Assembly (NCBI RefSeq): GCF_042485795.1
Contig: NZ_CP169368.1
Span: 620,001-684,000, forward strand
Reading direction: 5' to 3'
DNA: 64,000 nt
Source of the DNA: Lonepinella sp042485795
GTDB taxonomy: Bacteria > Pseudomonadota > Gammaproteobacteria > Enterobacterales > Pasteurellaceae
Below, piece by piece: positions 27,478 to 36,642 of this stretch (position 1 is the stretch's first letter; the number at the start of each line of letters is the position of its first letter). The notes beneath the pieces are model-generated. The model ran no database searches, was not told where the DNA came from, and saw only the letters and a list, made by a program, of their open reading frames with translations. The translations under genes and the position numbers were made by a program.

Positions 27478-29895
27478 ATGACAAAAATAAAAAAAGCGAA
27501 AAAAAGCACCGCACTTATGGATCCAAATTTTCAACAAGAACAAGCAAAATATGAAAATCCTATCCCAAGTCGTGAATTTATCTTACAGATTATTCAAGAG
27601 CATAATGCTCCGATGAGCCGTGAAGAAATGGTGGCAACTTTTGGTTTACGCCATGAAGACGAAATCGAGGGTATTCGCCGCCGTTTACGAGCTATGGAAA
27701 ATGACGGTCAGTTAGTGTTTACTAAGCGTAAATGTTATGCCTTGCCTGAAAAGTTAGATTTAATCAAAGGTACGGTTATCGGACATCGTGATGGCTACGG
27801 CTTTTTAGAAATCGAAAGCCCTGCTAAAAATGCGGTAGCCAATAAAGATTTATTTATTCCGAATAACCAAATGCAACGGGTGATGCACGGCGATTTTGTG
27901 TTGGCTCAACCCACAGGATTTGACCGCAAAGGACGGCAAGAAGTGCGTATTGTTCGCGTATTAGAAAGCCGTAAAAAACAAATTGTTGGACGCTTTTTCC
28001 TTGAAGACGGCATTGGTTATGTGGTGCCTGATGATAGCCGTATTGGACGAGATATTTTAATTCCTAATGAATCTCGCATGGGGGCAAGAATGGGGCAAGT
28101 GGTGGTGGTTGAACTTAAACCACGTACCGCCAGTTTTAGCCAACCTGTCGGGATTATTCGTGAAATTCTGGGGGATAATATGGCAAAAGGTATGGAAGTT
28201 GAGATTGCCTTACGCAATCACGATATTCCACATACTTTCCCAGATGCTGTCCAAAAAGCGGTGAAAAAACTGAGTGAAGAAGTGCCAGAAGAAGCGAAAA
28301 AAGGGCGTATCAATTTACGTGATTTGCCGTTAGTCACGATTGACGGCGAAGACGCACGAGATTTTGACGATGCGGTACATTGTCGTAAAGAAAAAAACGG
28401 TTGGCGTTTATGGGTGGCGATTGCCGATGTCAGTTATTATGTGCGTTTGCGTACTGCTTTAGATGCAGAAGCTCACAATCGGGGAAATTCGGTCTATTTT
28501 CCCAATCGAGTGGTGCCGATGTTACCTGAAATTCTCTCCAACGGCTTATGTTCACTTAATCCACAAGTTGATCGCCTATGTATGGTGTGCGAAATGGAAG
28601 TTTCCAATAAAGGGGAATTAAAAGGCTATCAATTCTATGAAGCCGTGATGAATTCATACGCTCGTTTAACCTACACTAAAGTCGCTCGTATTTTAGACGG
28701 AGATGCGGAATTAAGCCAACGTTATCAATCACTTGTTCCTCACTTAAAGGAATTGCACGCCATGTATCAAGCCTTGCTAGAAGCTCGTCATTTACGTGGC
28801 GCTATTGATTTTGAAACCATTGAAAGCAAGTTTATTTTCAATGAAATGGGGCGTATCGAACGGATTGAAAAAGAAGAACGCAATGACGCACACAAAATCA
28901 TTGAAGAATGTATGATTTTAGCCAATATTTCTGCAGCGAATTTTATGGAACGTCACCAAGAGCCAGCGTTATATCGTATTCATGCAGGTCCGAGTGAAGA
29001 AAAATTAACCGCTTTCCGCACATTTTTGGCAGAATGTGGTTTATCTTTACGAGGGGGCAATAAACCGAGTACGGCGGATTATGCCGAGTTGTTAAACCAA
29101 GTCAAACAACGTCCCGATCAAGAGCTTATTCAAACCATGTTGTTACGCAGTTTAAGCCAAGCAGTGTATCACCCTGATAATATTGGACATTTTGGTTTAG
29201 CCTTAACGGAATATGCTCACTTTACCTCACCTATTCGCCGCTATCCTGATTTAACCTTACATCGTGGCATAAAATATCTGTTAGCCAAACAAAAAGGGGC
29301 AAAACGTAAAACCACAGAAAGTGGCGGGTACCATTATAATTTAGATGAAATGGATTTATTAGGCGACCATTGTTCCATGACCGAACGCCGTGCCGATGAT
29401 GCAACAAGGGAAGTGGCAGACTGGTTGAAATGCGAATTTATGCAAGACCACGTTGGTGATGAATTTGACGGTGTTATCTCGTCAGTCACTGGTTTTGGCT
29501 TATTTGTTCGCCTTGATGATTTGTTTATTGACGGCTTGGTGCATATTTCTACTCTCGATAATGACTACTATCAATACGACAGTGCAGGACAACGCTTAAT
29601 CGGCGAAAACAGCGGCATGCTATATCGTTTAGGGGATAAAGTCAGAATCAAAGTAGAAGCCGTCAGCCTTGAACAACGCCAAGTGGATTTCTCTCTAGTA
29701 TCAAGCGAACGCCAACCACGCCGTGTAGGCAAAACCGCTAAAACCAAAGCAAAAAGAACCGAAAAAGTGGTAAAAAATAACCGCAGTTTGAAGATGGAGA
29801 AAGGGAAAAGTGCGGTGAAAAAAACAGCTAAAAACACAACCAAAAAACACCGCAGTTCAGTAGCTAAAAGTGATAAGAAAAAAGGAAAAAAATAA
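27478..29895 (+). CDS. rnr: Ribonuclease R
   Basis: A 3'-5' exoribonuclease for structured RNA, needed for RNA quality control and tmRNA-linked decay. Order: winged-helix N-terminus (about 20-85), cold-shock-like domains, RNB catalytic domain with DGEDARDFDDAVHC (about 288-301) and TSPIRRYPDLTLHRG, S1 domain (about 655-740), and a Lys-rich basic tail to 805. GCGGAG precedes the ATG. Uptake cores lie in the first codons (27508-27516) and in the tail (29808-29816), both in segments of low constraint. It runs straight into rlmB. Confidence 0.97.
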   Translation: MTKIKKAKKSTALMDPNFQQEQAKYENPIPSREFILQIIQEHNAPMSREEMVATFGLRHEDEIEGIRRRLRAMENDGQLVFTKRKCYALPEKLDLIKGTVIGHRDGYGFLEIESPAKNAVANKDLFIPNNQMQRVMHGDFVLAQPTGFDRKGRQEVRIVRVLESRKKQIVGRFFLEDGIGYVVPDDSRIGRDILIPNESRMGARMGQVVVVELKPRTASFSQPVGIIREILGDNMAKGMEVEIALRNHDIPHTFPDAVQKAVKKLSEEVPEEAKKGRINLRDLPLVTIDGEDARDFDDAVHCRKEKNGWRLWVAIADVSYYVRLRTALDAEAHNRGNSVYFPNRVVPMLPEILSNGLCSLNPQVDRLCMVCEMEVSNKGELKGYQFYEAVMNSYARLTYTKVARILDGDAELSQRYQSLVPHLKELHAMYQALLEARHLRGAIDFETIESKFIFNEMGRIERIEKEERNDAHKIIEECMILANISAANFMERHQEPALYRIHAGPSEEKLTAFRTFLAECGLSLRGGNKPSTADYAELLNQVKQRPDQELIQTMLLRSLSQAVYHPDNIGHFGLALTEYAHFTSPIRRYPDLTLHRGIKYLLAKQKGAKRKTTESGGYHYNLDEMDLLGDHCSMTERRADDATREVADWLKCEFMQDHVGDEFDGVISSVTGFGLFVRLDDLFIDGLVHISTLDNDYYQYDSAGQRLIGENSGMLYRLGDKVRIKVEAVSLEQRQVDFSLVSSERQPRRVGKTAKTKAKRTEKVVKNNRSLKMEKGKSAVKKTAKNTTKKHRSSVAKSDKKKGKK

Positions 29896-29898
29896 ATC

Positions 29899-30636
29899 AT
29901 GTCAGAACAAATCTACGGTATTCACGCCGTGAGAGCTTTTTTAGAGCGTACGCCAGAACGTGTTATTGAAGTCTTGGTGTTAAAAGGGCGTGAGGATAAA
30001 CGCTTGCAACCTTTGTTAAACGAATTACATAAATTGGGTATTAGCGTCCAATTTTTAAATCGCCAAAGTTTAGATAACAAGGCTCAAGGCGAAGTGCATC
30101 AGGGGATTATTGCTCGCGTGCAAGCTGCGAAAGAGTTAAATGAAAACGATCTTGATCAGATTTTGCAACATAAGCAAAATCCGTTTTTATTGGTGTTAGA
30201 TGGTGTGACCGATCCGCATAATTTGGGGGCTTGTTTGCGTACAGCCGATGCGGCTGGAGTGGATGCGGTGATCGTGCCGAAAGATAAATCAGCTCAATTA
30301 ACTTCAGTGGCTCGTAAAGTGGCTTGTGGTGCGGCGGAAACGATGCCGTTAGTTCGGGTAACAAATTTAGTTCGTACCTTGCGTGAATTACAACAACATC
30401 ACAATATTTGGGTGGTGGGTACGGCGGGTGAAGCAACCGAAACGCTTTATCAAAGTAAATTAACGGGTGCTATTGCGTTGGTGATGGGAGCCGAGGGGGA
30501 GGGGATGCGGCGGTTAACCCGTGAATGTTGCGATCAATTAATCAGTATTCCAATGGCTGGTTCGGTGTCATCATTGAATGTTTCCGTTGCCACGGGAGTT
30601 TGTTTATTTGAGATTGCAAGACAAAGATTAGGTTAA
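29899..30636 (+). CDS. rlmB: 23S rRNA 2'-O-methyltransferase RlmB (Gm2251)
   Basis: A SPOUT (TrmH/SpoU) methyltransferase with the N-terminal substrate-binding domain (YGIHAVRAFLERTPERV) and knot motifs DPHNLGACLRTADAAG, MGAEGEGMRRLT and IPMAGSVSSLNVSVATG. It starts 3 bases after the rnr stop, so the two form an operon. Its stop overlaps the convergent fau stop in TTAA (30633-30636). Confidence 0.96.
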   Translation: MSEQIYGIHAVRAFLERTPERVIEVLVLKGREDKRLQPLLNELHKLGISVQFLNRQSLDNKAQGEVHQGIIARVQAAKELNENDLDQILQHKQNPFLLVLDGVTDPHNLGACLRTADAAGVDAVIVPKDKSAQLTSVARKVACGAAETMPLVRVTNLVRTLRELQQHHNIWVVGTAGEATETLYQSKLTGAIALVMGAEGEGMRRLTRECCDQLISIPMAGSVSSLNVSVATGVCLFEIARQRLG

Positions 30637-31214
30637 CCCACCAAAATTCTAAATAACGGCATATCCCAGCTTTCCACGGGTAAATTTTCTATTTGTTGGC
30701 ATCGATGTGCTAACCCGATAGGAATAAACGATTTCTGTTGCCAATCTTGCAATGTACGGTCGTAAAATCCACCACCCATACCTAAACGATTACCCTGTTG
30801 GTCGAAAGCGACCAATGGGGTGAAAATCATATCAAGTTGTTCTGTTGGCAATACATTTTGTACGTTTAATTGCGGTTCAAAAATACCGAATTTATTTTTA
30901 ATTAATGCCGTATCGGGGCGATGTTGTAAGAATAATAAATGTCCTGTACAAAACGGGTGTAGCACGGGCAAATAAACTTTTTTGCCTTGTCGCCACAGGT
31001 TTTCTATCAATAATTGGGTAGAAATTTCACCGTCAAAAGCAAGATAGAGAGCAATCTTGTTAGCTTGGCGTTGTTCAATTAAAGCAAGGGCTTGTTGCGT
31101 GATATTTTGTTCCGCTTGGGCTTGTTCAAGTGCGGTTAAATTTTGTCGAATTTTACGGATTTGTTGACGTATATTGTGGCGAAGTTGAGTAATATCTTGT
31201 GTAACGTTTTGCAT
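30633..31214 (-). CDS. fau: 5-formyltetrahydrofolate cyclo-ligase
   Basis: Converts 5-formyl-THF to methenyl-THF using ATP. The GMGGGFYDRTL motif near the C-terminus and the basic N-terminal region LRHNIRQQIRKIRQ identify the family. The best start is ATG 31214 (193 residues); a longer in-frame extension to 31310 runs into 6S RNA and is rejected. The order zapA - 6S RNA - fau is the same as in E. coli, where 6S RNA is processed from a transcript that can extend into fau (ygfA). Confidence 0.94.
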   Translation of the reverse strand: MQNVTQDITQLRHNIRQQIRKIRQNLTALEQAQAEQNITQQALALIEQRQANKIALYLAFDGEISTQLLIENLWRQGKKVYLPVLHPFCTGHLLFLQHRPDTALIKNKFGIFEPQLNVQNVLPTEQLDMIFTPLVAFDQQGNRLGMGGGFYDRTLQDWQQKSFIPIGLAHRCQQIENLPVESWDMPLFRILVG

Positions 31215-31238
31215 AGGTATTGATGAAATGAATTTTAA

Positions 31239-31422
31239 GAAAGCCCCGAGATGCCGTTGCGGGTGGTCGGTCCTTGAACCCGACGGTTCAAGGGAGTCAG
31301 TTATAGTCATTTTTAGGCTTCTTAGGTAAACTAAGCCTGCACACCAACAACATAGAGAACTAACTCGAAGTATGTAAATATCGGCTCAGGGACGTAACCC
31401 TTTGGCGAACATCTCAGGTAAT
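31239..31422 (-). ncRNA. ssrS: 6S RNA
   Basis: On the minus strand the sequence opens ACCTGAGATGTTCGCCAAAG, runs through the conserved CCCTGAGCCGATATTT and GGTTCAAGG...CCTTGAACC elements, and closes with GGCATCTCGGGGCTT. The two ends pair as the terminal stem, leaving a large central bubble that mimics an open promoter and sequesters sigma70 RNA polymerase in stationary phase. The length of about 184 matches E. coli. A TATAAA -10-like box lies upstream at about 31431-31436. Ends are good to a few bases. Confidence 0.94.
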
Positions 31423-31499
31423 CTTGGTTATTTATACTAACGCAAATCACTTGCCTTGACTAGCGTTAATTTAAGCAAAAAGCGTTATTTCAAGTCTAT

Positions 31500-31823
31500 T
31501 TATTGAATTTCGTACGCTGGTTGGTGATTTGTCGTACGAGTTAAAATATTTTCTAAAGAAGCAGATAATTGCTGAATTTGATCTTGCAACACTTTTTCCA
31601 TCAAACCGTTTTTCTGCTTCTCTTGTAATAGCTCAAAACTTAAATTTAATGCCACAATATTGATCGCACGCTCTACTTGTACAGTTTGCATCCGCTCTTT
31701 CATTTCTGTTACACGCACATCAAGTAATCTTGCTGCTTCTCGTAAATCATCGTGCTGTTCTTCTGGAACATTTAATAAAAAAACTTGCCCCAGAAAATTT
31801 AATTCAATCTTTTTTAATGCCAT
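31500..31823 (-). CDS. zapA: Cell division protein ZapA
   Basis: A 107-residue FtsZ-ring stabiliser: N-terminal globular part (KKIELNFLGQVFLLNVPEEQ, DDLREAARLLD) and C-terminal coiled coil (VERAINIVALNLSFELLQEK). It binds and crosslinks FtsZ filaments as a tetramer. It lies upstream of 6S RNA on the same strand and is divergent from ygfB, as in E. coli. Confidence 0.94.
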   Translation of the reverse strand: MALKKIELNFLGQVFLLNVPEEQHDDLREAARLLDVRVTEMKERMQTVQVERAINIVALNLSFELLQEKQKNGLMEKVLQDQIQQLSASLENILTRTTNHQPAYEIQ

Positions 31824-31926
31824 ATTTTCACCATTCGTTGAATTTTTCGTTATTATGCCACAGAGAAAGATTTTATGTCATGAATAATCTGTTAGAATTA
31901 ACGGATATTCATTAAAGGAAAAAAAT

Positions 31927-32472
31927 ATGATCGATTATTTTCAACTGAACCAAAAACTTAAATCCGCTAGTATTGCCCTTTCTGCCGCCGAATTGCACGG
32001 ATTTCTCAGCGGGCTAATTTGTGGTGGATTAGACGATCAAAGTTGGCAACCCTTGCTTTATCAATTTACCAACGACAACCATGCCTATCCCACCGAATTA
32101 TTAAAAGAAGTGACTGAAATCTATAGTAAAATTAACCGCACTTTAAGCGATATTGACGGCTTTAATTTTGAATTATTACTCCCTGATGAAGCTGCCGATA
32201 TTTTTGCTCAAGCTGATGCCCTATGTGAATGGGCTAATCACTTTTTATTGGGATTAGGCTTGGTACAAACCCAATTAGATCAAGAAAAAGGGGAGATCGG
32301 AGAAGCCATAGATGATTTGCACGATATTTGCCAATTAGGGTATGATGAGCAAGATGATCCTGAAGAATTAGCAGAAGCATTAGAAGAAATTATTGAATAT
32401 GTTCGGACGATTGCTGCCTTGTTTTATACGCATTTTCGTCCATTTGAAAAAGCCAAACCCACTATTCACTAG
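31927..32472 (+). CDS. ygfB: YgfB family protein (UPF0149)
   Basis: A 181-residue all-helical protein with the family pattern LHGFLSGLICGG near the start, ANHFLLGLGL in the middle and YVRTIAALFYTHF near the end. The molecular function is unsettled; a Pseudomonas relative is a transcriptional modulator. It begins just after AAAGG, sits between zapA and pepP in the conserved zapA/ygfB-pepP neighbourhood, and is followed after 10 bases by pepP. Confidence 0.92.
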   Translation: MIDYFQLNQKLKSASIALSAAELHGFLSGLICGGLDDQSWQPLLYQFTNDNHAYPTELLKEVTEIYSKINRTLSDIDGFNFELLLPDEAADIFAQADALCEWANHFLLGLGLVQTQLDQEKGEIGEAIDDLHDICQLGYDEQDDPEELAEALEEIIEYVRTIAALFYTHFRPFEKAKPTIH

Positions 32473-32482
32473 GAGGAAAATT

Positions 32483-33820
32483 ATGGATTTAGCCTATATG
32501 AACGCCATTCCAAAAGAAGAATTTATTCAACGCCGTGCAACATTATTAGCACAAATGGAAGATGACTCAAGTGCGGTAATTTTTTCATCAAAAGAAGTAT
32601 TTCGTAATAGCCATTGTACTTATCCATTCCGTCAAGATAGCTATTTTTGGTATCTCACAGGATTTAATGAGCCTGATGCGGTTTTAGTGTTAAGTAAAAA
32701 AAATCAGCAAATTTCCACCGCACTTTTCCTCCGTCCGTCTGATCCTGAACGAGAAACCTGGGACGGCAGACGATTAGGTCTTGAAAAAGCACCGCAAGCC
32801 TTACAAATCGATCAGGCGTTTAATATCAGTGAATTGAAACAACAACTACCTAGCTTATTGTCTGGTGCCAAAACCGTTTATTTTTTACAAGGATTAGATG
32901 GTCGCTCCGCTGACGATACGTTTATGCAAAATTTATTGCCTGAATTAAGCGTGACAGAATTTACCCCATTACAACCGATATTAGATGAAATGCGTTTATT
33001 CAAATCTGAAAATGAAATTCGCATTATGCAACAAGCAGGACAAATCACTGCACTCGCCCATATTCGTGCCATGAAAGAAGCCCGTGCCAATCGTTTTGAA
33101 TATGAAATTGAAGGTGAAATATTGCATGAATTTAGTCGCTTTGGGGCGAGAGGGGCATCTTATAATAGTATTATCGGTGGTGGCGAAAACGCCTGTATTT
33201 TGCACTACGTTGAAAACGATCACCCACTTAAAGATGGTGATTTATTGCTCATTGATGCAGGCTGTGAGTTTGCCATGTATGCAGGCGATATTACTAGAAC
33301 ATTCCCAATCAATGGCAAATTTAGCCCAGCACAACGGGAAATTTATGAGATCGTGCTAAAAGCTCAAAAACGGGCGCTTGAAATCTTAGTAGCAGGCAAT
33401 TCTATTCAACAAGCCAATGATGAAGTGGTGCGAATTAAAACCGAGGGTTTAGTCCGTTTAGGTATTTTAAAAGGCAACGTGGACGAACTCATTGCCAATC
33501 AGGCTTACAAAGAATTTTATATGCACGGCTTAGGGCATTGGTTAGGGTTAGATGTGCATGATGTCGGCAGTTATAGCAACGGCACACACAATGTGGATAG
33601 AAATTCCAAAATCAGAGACCGCACGTTACAACCTGGCATGGTGTTAACGGTTGAACCAGGCTTATATATTTCGTCAAAATCGGATGTACCTGAACAATAT
33701 AAAGGTATTGGCGTACGTATTGAAGATAATATTTTAATTACCAAAACAGGGAATAAAATCTTTACTTCTGCTGTGCCAAAAGAAATTGATGAAATTGAGG
33801 CATTAATGGCGGAAAGATAA
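32483..33820 (+). CDS. pepP: Xaa-Pro aminopeptidase II
   Basis: Removes N-terminal residues before proline. The two-Mn2+ pita-bread domain has its ligands in DAGCEFAMYAGDITRTFPI, HGLGHWLGLDVHD, EPGLY and GVRIEDN. ATG 32483 sits 8 bases after a perfect AGGAGG and gives 445 residues (E. coli 441); an upstream in-frame extension to 32393 overlaps ygfB and is rejected. Uptake cores lie at 32569-32577 and 32717-32725. A terminator follows. Confidence 0.96.
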   Translation: MDLAYMNAIPKEEFIQRRATLLAQMEDDSSAVIFSSKEVFRNSHCTYPFRQDSYFWYLTGFNEPDAVLVLSKKNQQISTALFLRPSDPERETWDGRRLGLEKAPQALQIDQAFNISELKQQLPSLLSGAKTVYFLQGLDGRSADDTFMQNLLPELSVTEFTPLQPILDEMRLFKSENEIRIMQQAGQITALAHIRAMKEARANRFEYEIEGEILHEFSRFGARGASYNSIIGGGENACILHYVENDHPLKDGDLLLIDAGCEFAMYAGDITRTFPINGKFSPAQREIYEIVLKAQKRALEILVAGNSIQQANDEVVRIKTEGLVRLGILKGNVDELIANQAYKEFYMHGLGHWLGLDVHDVGSYSNGTHNVDRNSKIRDRTLQPGMVLTVEPGLYISSKSDVPEQYKGIGVRIEDNILITKTGNKIFTSAVPKEIDEIEALMAER

Positions 33821-33833
33821 TTGAAACCAAAAC

Positions 33834-33859
33834 AAAGGCTTGCAATCGCAAGCCTTTTT
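33834..33859 (+). terminator. Intrinsic terminator after pepP
   Basis: AAAGGCTTGC (33834-33843) pairs perfectly with GCAAGCCTTT (33848-33857) around AATC, with a T-run. It can serve both pepP and convergent glyS. Confidence 0.9.
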
Positions 33860-33874
33860 GTTACCTATTCATCA

Positions 33875-35941
33875 TTATTGTAATACTGAAATATCTGCCA
33901 CTTGCAAGAATAAATCTTGTAACGCTTTCAAAATCGCTAAACGGTTTTGACGAAGTTTCTGATCTTCAGCGTTCACCATTACGTTATCAAAGAAATTATC
34001 CACTGGCTGGCGTAAGTTAGCTAATTCGTCTAACACCGCACTGTAATCACCTTTGGCAATTAATGGCTGTACTGCTTGTTGCAAGGCGACCACGTTTTCC
34101 GCTAAGGCTTTTTCCGCAGGCTCAACGCAGGCAGAAAGATCGATATTGCCAATTTCAATATTCGCTTTGGCGAGAATATTGCTCACTCGTTTATTGGCTG
34201 CTGCCAACGCTTCCGCTGAATCCAAGGTGCGGAAATGCGACACTGCACGCACTCGGGCATCAAAATCCGCAGGACGAGTTGGACGGCGAGCCAGCACAGC
34301 TTGAATTTCGTCCACCGCAATACCTTCATCTTGATACCACGCACGGAAACGACCGAGCATAAAGTCCACTACGTCATTCACCACATTTTTGTTGGTCAAT
34401 TTGTCACCAAAAAGTGCGGTAGATTTTTCCACTAAATCGGTTAAATCAAGCGGAAGATTTTTTTCTACAATAATCCGCAATGAACCAAGAGCCGCACGGC
34501 GTAACGCAAATGGGTCGGCACTGCCTTTTGGTGCTTGTCCAATGCCGAAAATGCCTGTTAGCGTATCAATTTTATCCGCCAACGCCACCGAACAAGCCAC
34601 TAAGGAATTTGGCAAATTATCCCCAGCAAAACGTGGCATATATTGTTCGTTTAACGCCACAGCAACTTCTTCATCTTCGCCATCGTGACGAGCATAGTGC
34701 ATCCCCATTACACCTTGCGTGTCGGTAAATTCAAACACCATATTGGTCATTAAATCGCATTTTGACAGCAAGCCCGCACGTTTAGCTTTTGCCACATCAG
34801 CCCCAATTTGAGCCGCAATTTCGCCTGCTAACTGCTCAATACGAGCGGTTTTATCACGCAATGTGCCAAGCTGTTGTTGGAACAACACGGTTTCTAAACG
34901 TGGCAAACGATCTTCCAAACGCTGTTTCAAGTCAGTTTTGAAGAAAAATTCCGCATCCGTCAAACGTGGACGCACCACTTTTTCGTTACCTTCAATAATC
35001 GCCGTTGGATCCGCTGGATTAATGTTAGAAACAAAAATAAAGTGCGGTAATAATTTGCCGTCTTTACTATAAATTGGGAAATATTTTTGATCGCCTTTCA
35101 TCGTGTAAACCAAGGCTTCCGCTGGTACAGCTAAAAAACGCTCTTCAAATTTGGCGGTTAATACATTCGGATATTCCACCAGTGAAGTTACTTCATCTAA
35201 CAAATCTTCATCAATATCTGCCACACCACCAAGTGTGGTGGCTTTTTCTTGCGATTTTGCCAAAATAATCGCTTTACGCTCATTAAAATCCGCAATCACT
35301 TGACCACGTTCGGCTAAAACTTGCGGATATTCATCGGCATGCTGAATGTCAAATTCACGCTCGCCTAAAAAACGATGTCCACGAATGGTGCGACCGCTTT
35401 TTACGCCTAAAATTTCGCCATCAATTAATTCATCACCTAGCAATATCGTTACCGTATGCACAGGACGAATAAACTGCACGGTTTTATCCGCCCAACGCAT
35501 TGGTTTTGGAATCGGCAATTTCGCCAAAGCACTTGCGACTAAATCAGGCAAAAGATTTTTGGTGGCTTGTCCTTGTTGCACGGCACGATGTATCAGCCAT
35601 TCGCCTTTGTCGGTTGCGACACGTTCTGCCTGATCCACAGTAATACCACAACCTCTCGCCCAGCCCTCAGCCGCTTTGGTTGGGTTACCATTGGCATCAA
35701 ACGCCGCCACTACTGCAGGGCCTCGTTTTTCAATCTGCTTGCTTGGTTGTTCAGTAGCAAGATCTGCCACTTTCAACGCCAAACGGCGTGGAGCGGCGAA
35801 CCATTTTACTTGGCTGAATGTTAAACCTGCTTGATTCAGCTCGGCGGTGAAATTCTCCGCAAAAGCCGTAGCAAGGGTTTTTAACGCTTTCGGTGGCAAC
35901 TCTTCAGTGCCGATTTCTAGTAGGAAGTTTTGGGTTGTCAT
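33875..35941 (-). CDS. glyS: Glycine-tRNA ligase beta subunit
   Basis: The 688 residues (E. coli 689) start MTTQNFLLEIGTEELPPKAL and carry the HD-like and anticodon-binding regions of the alpha2beta2 bacterial GlyRS beta chain. Partner glyQ is at 38115-39023 on the same strand, but the two are separated by about 2.2 kb of accessory genes instead of being adjacent. Both subunits look intact, so the enzyme should be functional. Uptake cores lie at 34412-34420 and 35040-35048. Confidence 0.98.
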   Translation of the reverse strand: MTTQNFLLEIGTEELPPKALKTLATAFAENFTAELNQAGLTFSQVKWFAAPRRLALKVADLATEQPSKQIEKRGPAVVAAFDANGNPTKAAEGWARGCGITVDQAERVATDKGEWLIHRAVQQGQATKNLLPDLVASALAKLPIPKPMRWADKTVQFIRPVHTVTILLGDELIDGEILGVKSGRTIRGHRFLGEREFDIQHADEYPQVLAERGQVIADFNERKAIILAKSQEKATTLGGVADIDEDLLDEVTSLVEYPNVLTAKFEERFLAVPAEALVYTMKGDQKYFPIYSKDGKLLPHFIFVSNINPADPTAIIEGNEKVVRPRLTDAEFFFKTDLKQRLEDRLPRLETVLFQQQLGTLRDKTARIEQLAGEIAAQIGADVAKAKRAGLLSKCDLMTNMVFEFTDTQGVMGMHYARHDGEDEEVAVALNEQYMPRFAGDNLPNSLVACSVALADKIDTLTGIFGIGQAPKGSADPFALRRAALGSLRIIVEKNLPLDLTDLVEKSTALFGDKLTNKNVVNDVVDFMLGRFRAWYQDEGIAVDEIQAVLARRPTRPADFDARVRAVSHFRTLDSAEALAAANKRVSNILAKANIEIGNIDLSACVEPAEKALAENVVALQQAVQPLIAKGDYSAVLDELANLRQPVDNFFDNVMVNAEDQKLRQNRLAILKALQDLFLQVADISVLQ

Positions 35942-35959
35942 TTATTTTATTTCTCTTAT

Positions 35960-36391
35960 TTAAAAATTTCGTTTTGAATGGATTTCTCTAATTTCATCTA
36001 TTGATTTGTTCTTTATTCTATCGCCATATAATTGATGAGCATAATATCTTATTTCTAATTCTTTATCTGCCAATTCCTCATCAATCGAATCGAATTGTTT
36101 TTCATCTGGATGCATTTCGCGCATCAATTTTTTTAGTCTATCGTATAATTCTTTATTGTTTCCAGATTCAATTTTGAATTTTAAAATTGATTTATAACTA
36201 TCCAAATGTGCATCTAAATAATATGCTAAATTTCTTATAGGCTCAGTTCTTTTTCTTTCTTCTGACCACTCTTTTACATTTTTTGATACGTCTTTTAATA
36301 CGATATTTGTTTCTTGTAATACTTTATCAGTAATATCCAATGTGGTTTTAGTAATAGAAAAAATTTGCTTTATTACGCTAAAAATTCCCAT
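35960..36391 (-). CDS. Hypothetical protein in the glyQ-glyS hotspot
   Basis: A 143-residue charged, mostly helical protein of unknown family. The first about 35 residues look amphipathic (IFSVIKQIFSITKTTLDITD), the rest is Glu/Lys/Arg-rich. It is clearly more AT-rich than glyS, with many AAA, GAA, TTA and ATA codons, and has no uptake sequence, all suggesting acquired DNA. It starts 2 bases after the stop of a short frame (36394-36513) and ends 18 bases before glyS. Gene reality rests on length and codon pattern only. Confidence 0.6.
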   Translation of the reverse strand: MGIFSVIKQIFSITKTTLDITDKVLQETNIVLKDVSKNVKEWSEERKRTEPIRNLAYYLDAHLDSYKSILKFKIESGNNKELYDRLKKLMREMHPDEKQFDSIDEELADKELEIRYYAHQLYGDRIKNKSIDEIREIHSKRNF

Positions 36392-36393
36392 TT

Positions 36394-36513
36394 TTATGAT
36401 CCGAATGTTAATTTGGCTTTCTCAACCGCCAAGTGCAAGCGTTGCTCAAGCACTTCTTTTGACAGTAATTTTTTTACTCTCAATTTTGCAATCACTGATT
36501 GCAAAATATGTAA
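36394..36513 (-). pseudogene. Short C-terminal-like fragment of unknown origin
   Basis: A 39-codon open frame reads ...LRVKKLLSKEV, LEQRLHLAVEKAKLTFGS and stops at 36394, with no ATG start and a stop just upstream. It looks like the 3' end of a lost gene or a minigene coupled to the 143-residue protein; I cannot name its family. Confidence 0.35.
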
Positions 36514-36556
36514 TTAACCACTCACTAATTCTCCACGCACTGCGTAGACAATCTCG
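36484..36556 (+). repeat. Composite palindrome, left copy bounding the nuclease genes
   Basis: TTTTGCAATCACTGATTGCAAAA (36484-36506) is a perfect palindrome around a central base; about 30 bases on is CACGCACTGCGTAG, also near-palindromic, then CAATCTCG. The same two modules in the same order and orientation recur at 38063-38108, on the other side of the DUF559 and DUF1016 genes. Confidence 0.65.
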
Positions 36557-36593
36557 CTTTAGTAATCTGCTCTTCCAACTCTTTCTTTGTTGG
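36525..36593 (-). pseudogene. Remnant of a second DUF1016 (YhcG-type) gene, 3' end
   Basis: The minus strand reads PTKKELEEQITKAR followed by LSTQCVEN and stop. PTKKELEEQITKAR aligns residue by residue with PTERELELQIKKAR at the C-terminus of the intact DUF1016 protein next door, with diverged codons. It begins 10 bases beyond the left inverted repeat of the DUF559 unit and has no start. I read it as a degraded paralogue end; only 14 residues support this. Confidence 0.5.
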
Positions 36594-36603
36594 TTAATAG
36601 TTT

Positions 36604-36642
36604 AAATCTCCCCCTAGCCCCCTCTTTTTCAAAGAGGGGGAA
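36604..36642 (+). repeat. Left terminal inverted repeat of the DUF559 unit
   Basis: A 39-base repeat whose palindrome CCCCCTCTTT-TTC-AAAGAGGGGG spans 36618-36640. It encodes the final Pro-Pro-Leu and TGA stop of the DUF559 gene on the minus strand. Confidence 0.9.

Noticed and set aside
31215..31310. N-terminal extension of fau
   Set aside because: These codons overlap the 3' part of 6S RNA, which explains the sequence; the fau family begins at 31214.
34053..35633. Several plus-strand frames of 60-100 codons opposite glyS
   Set aside because: glyS is intact and conserved; these frames overlap each other and lack start signals.
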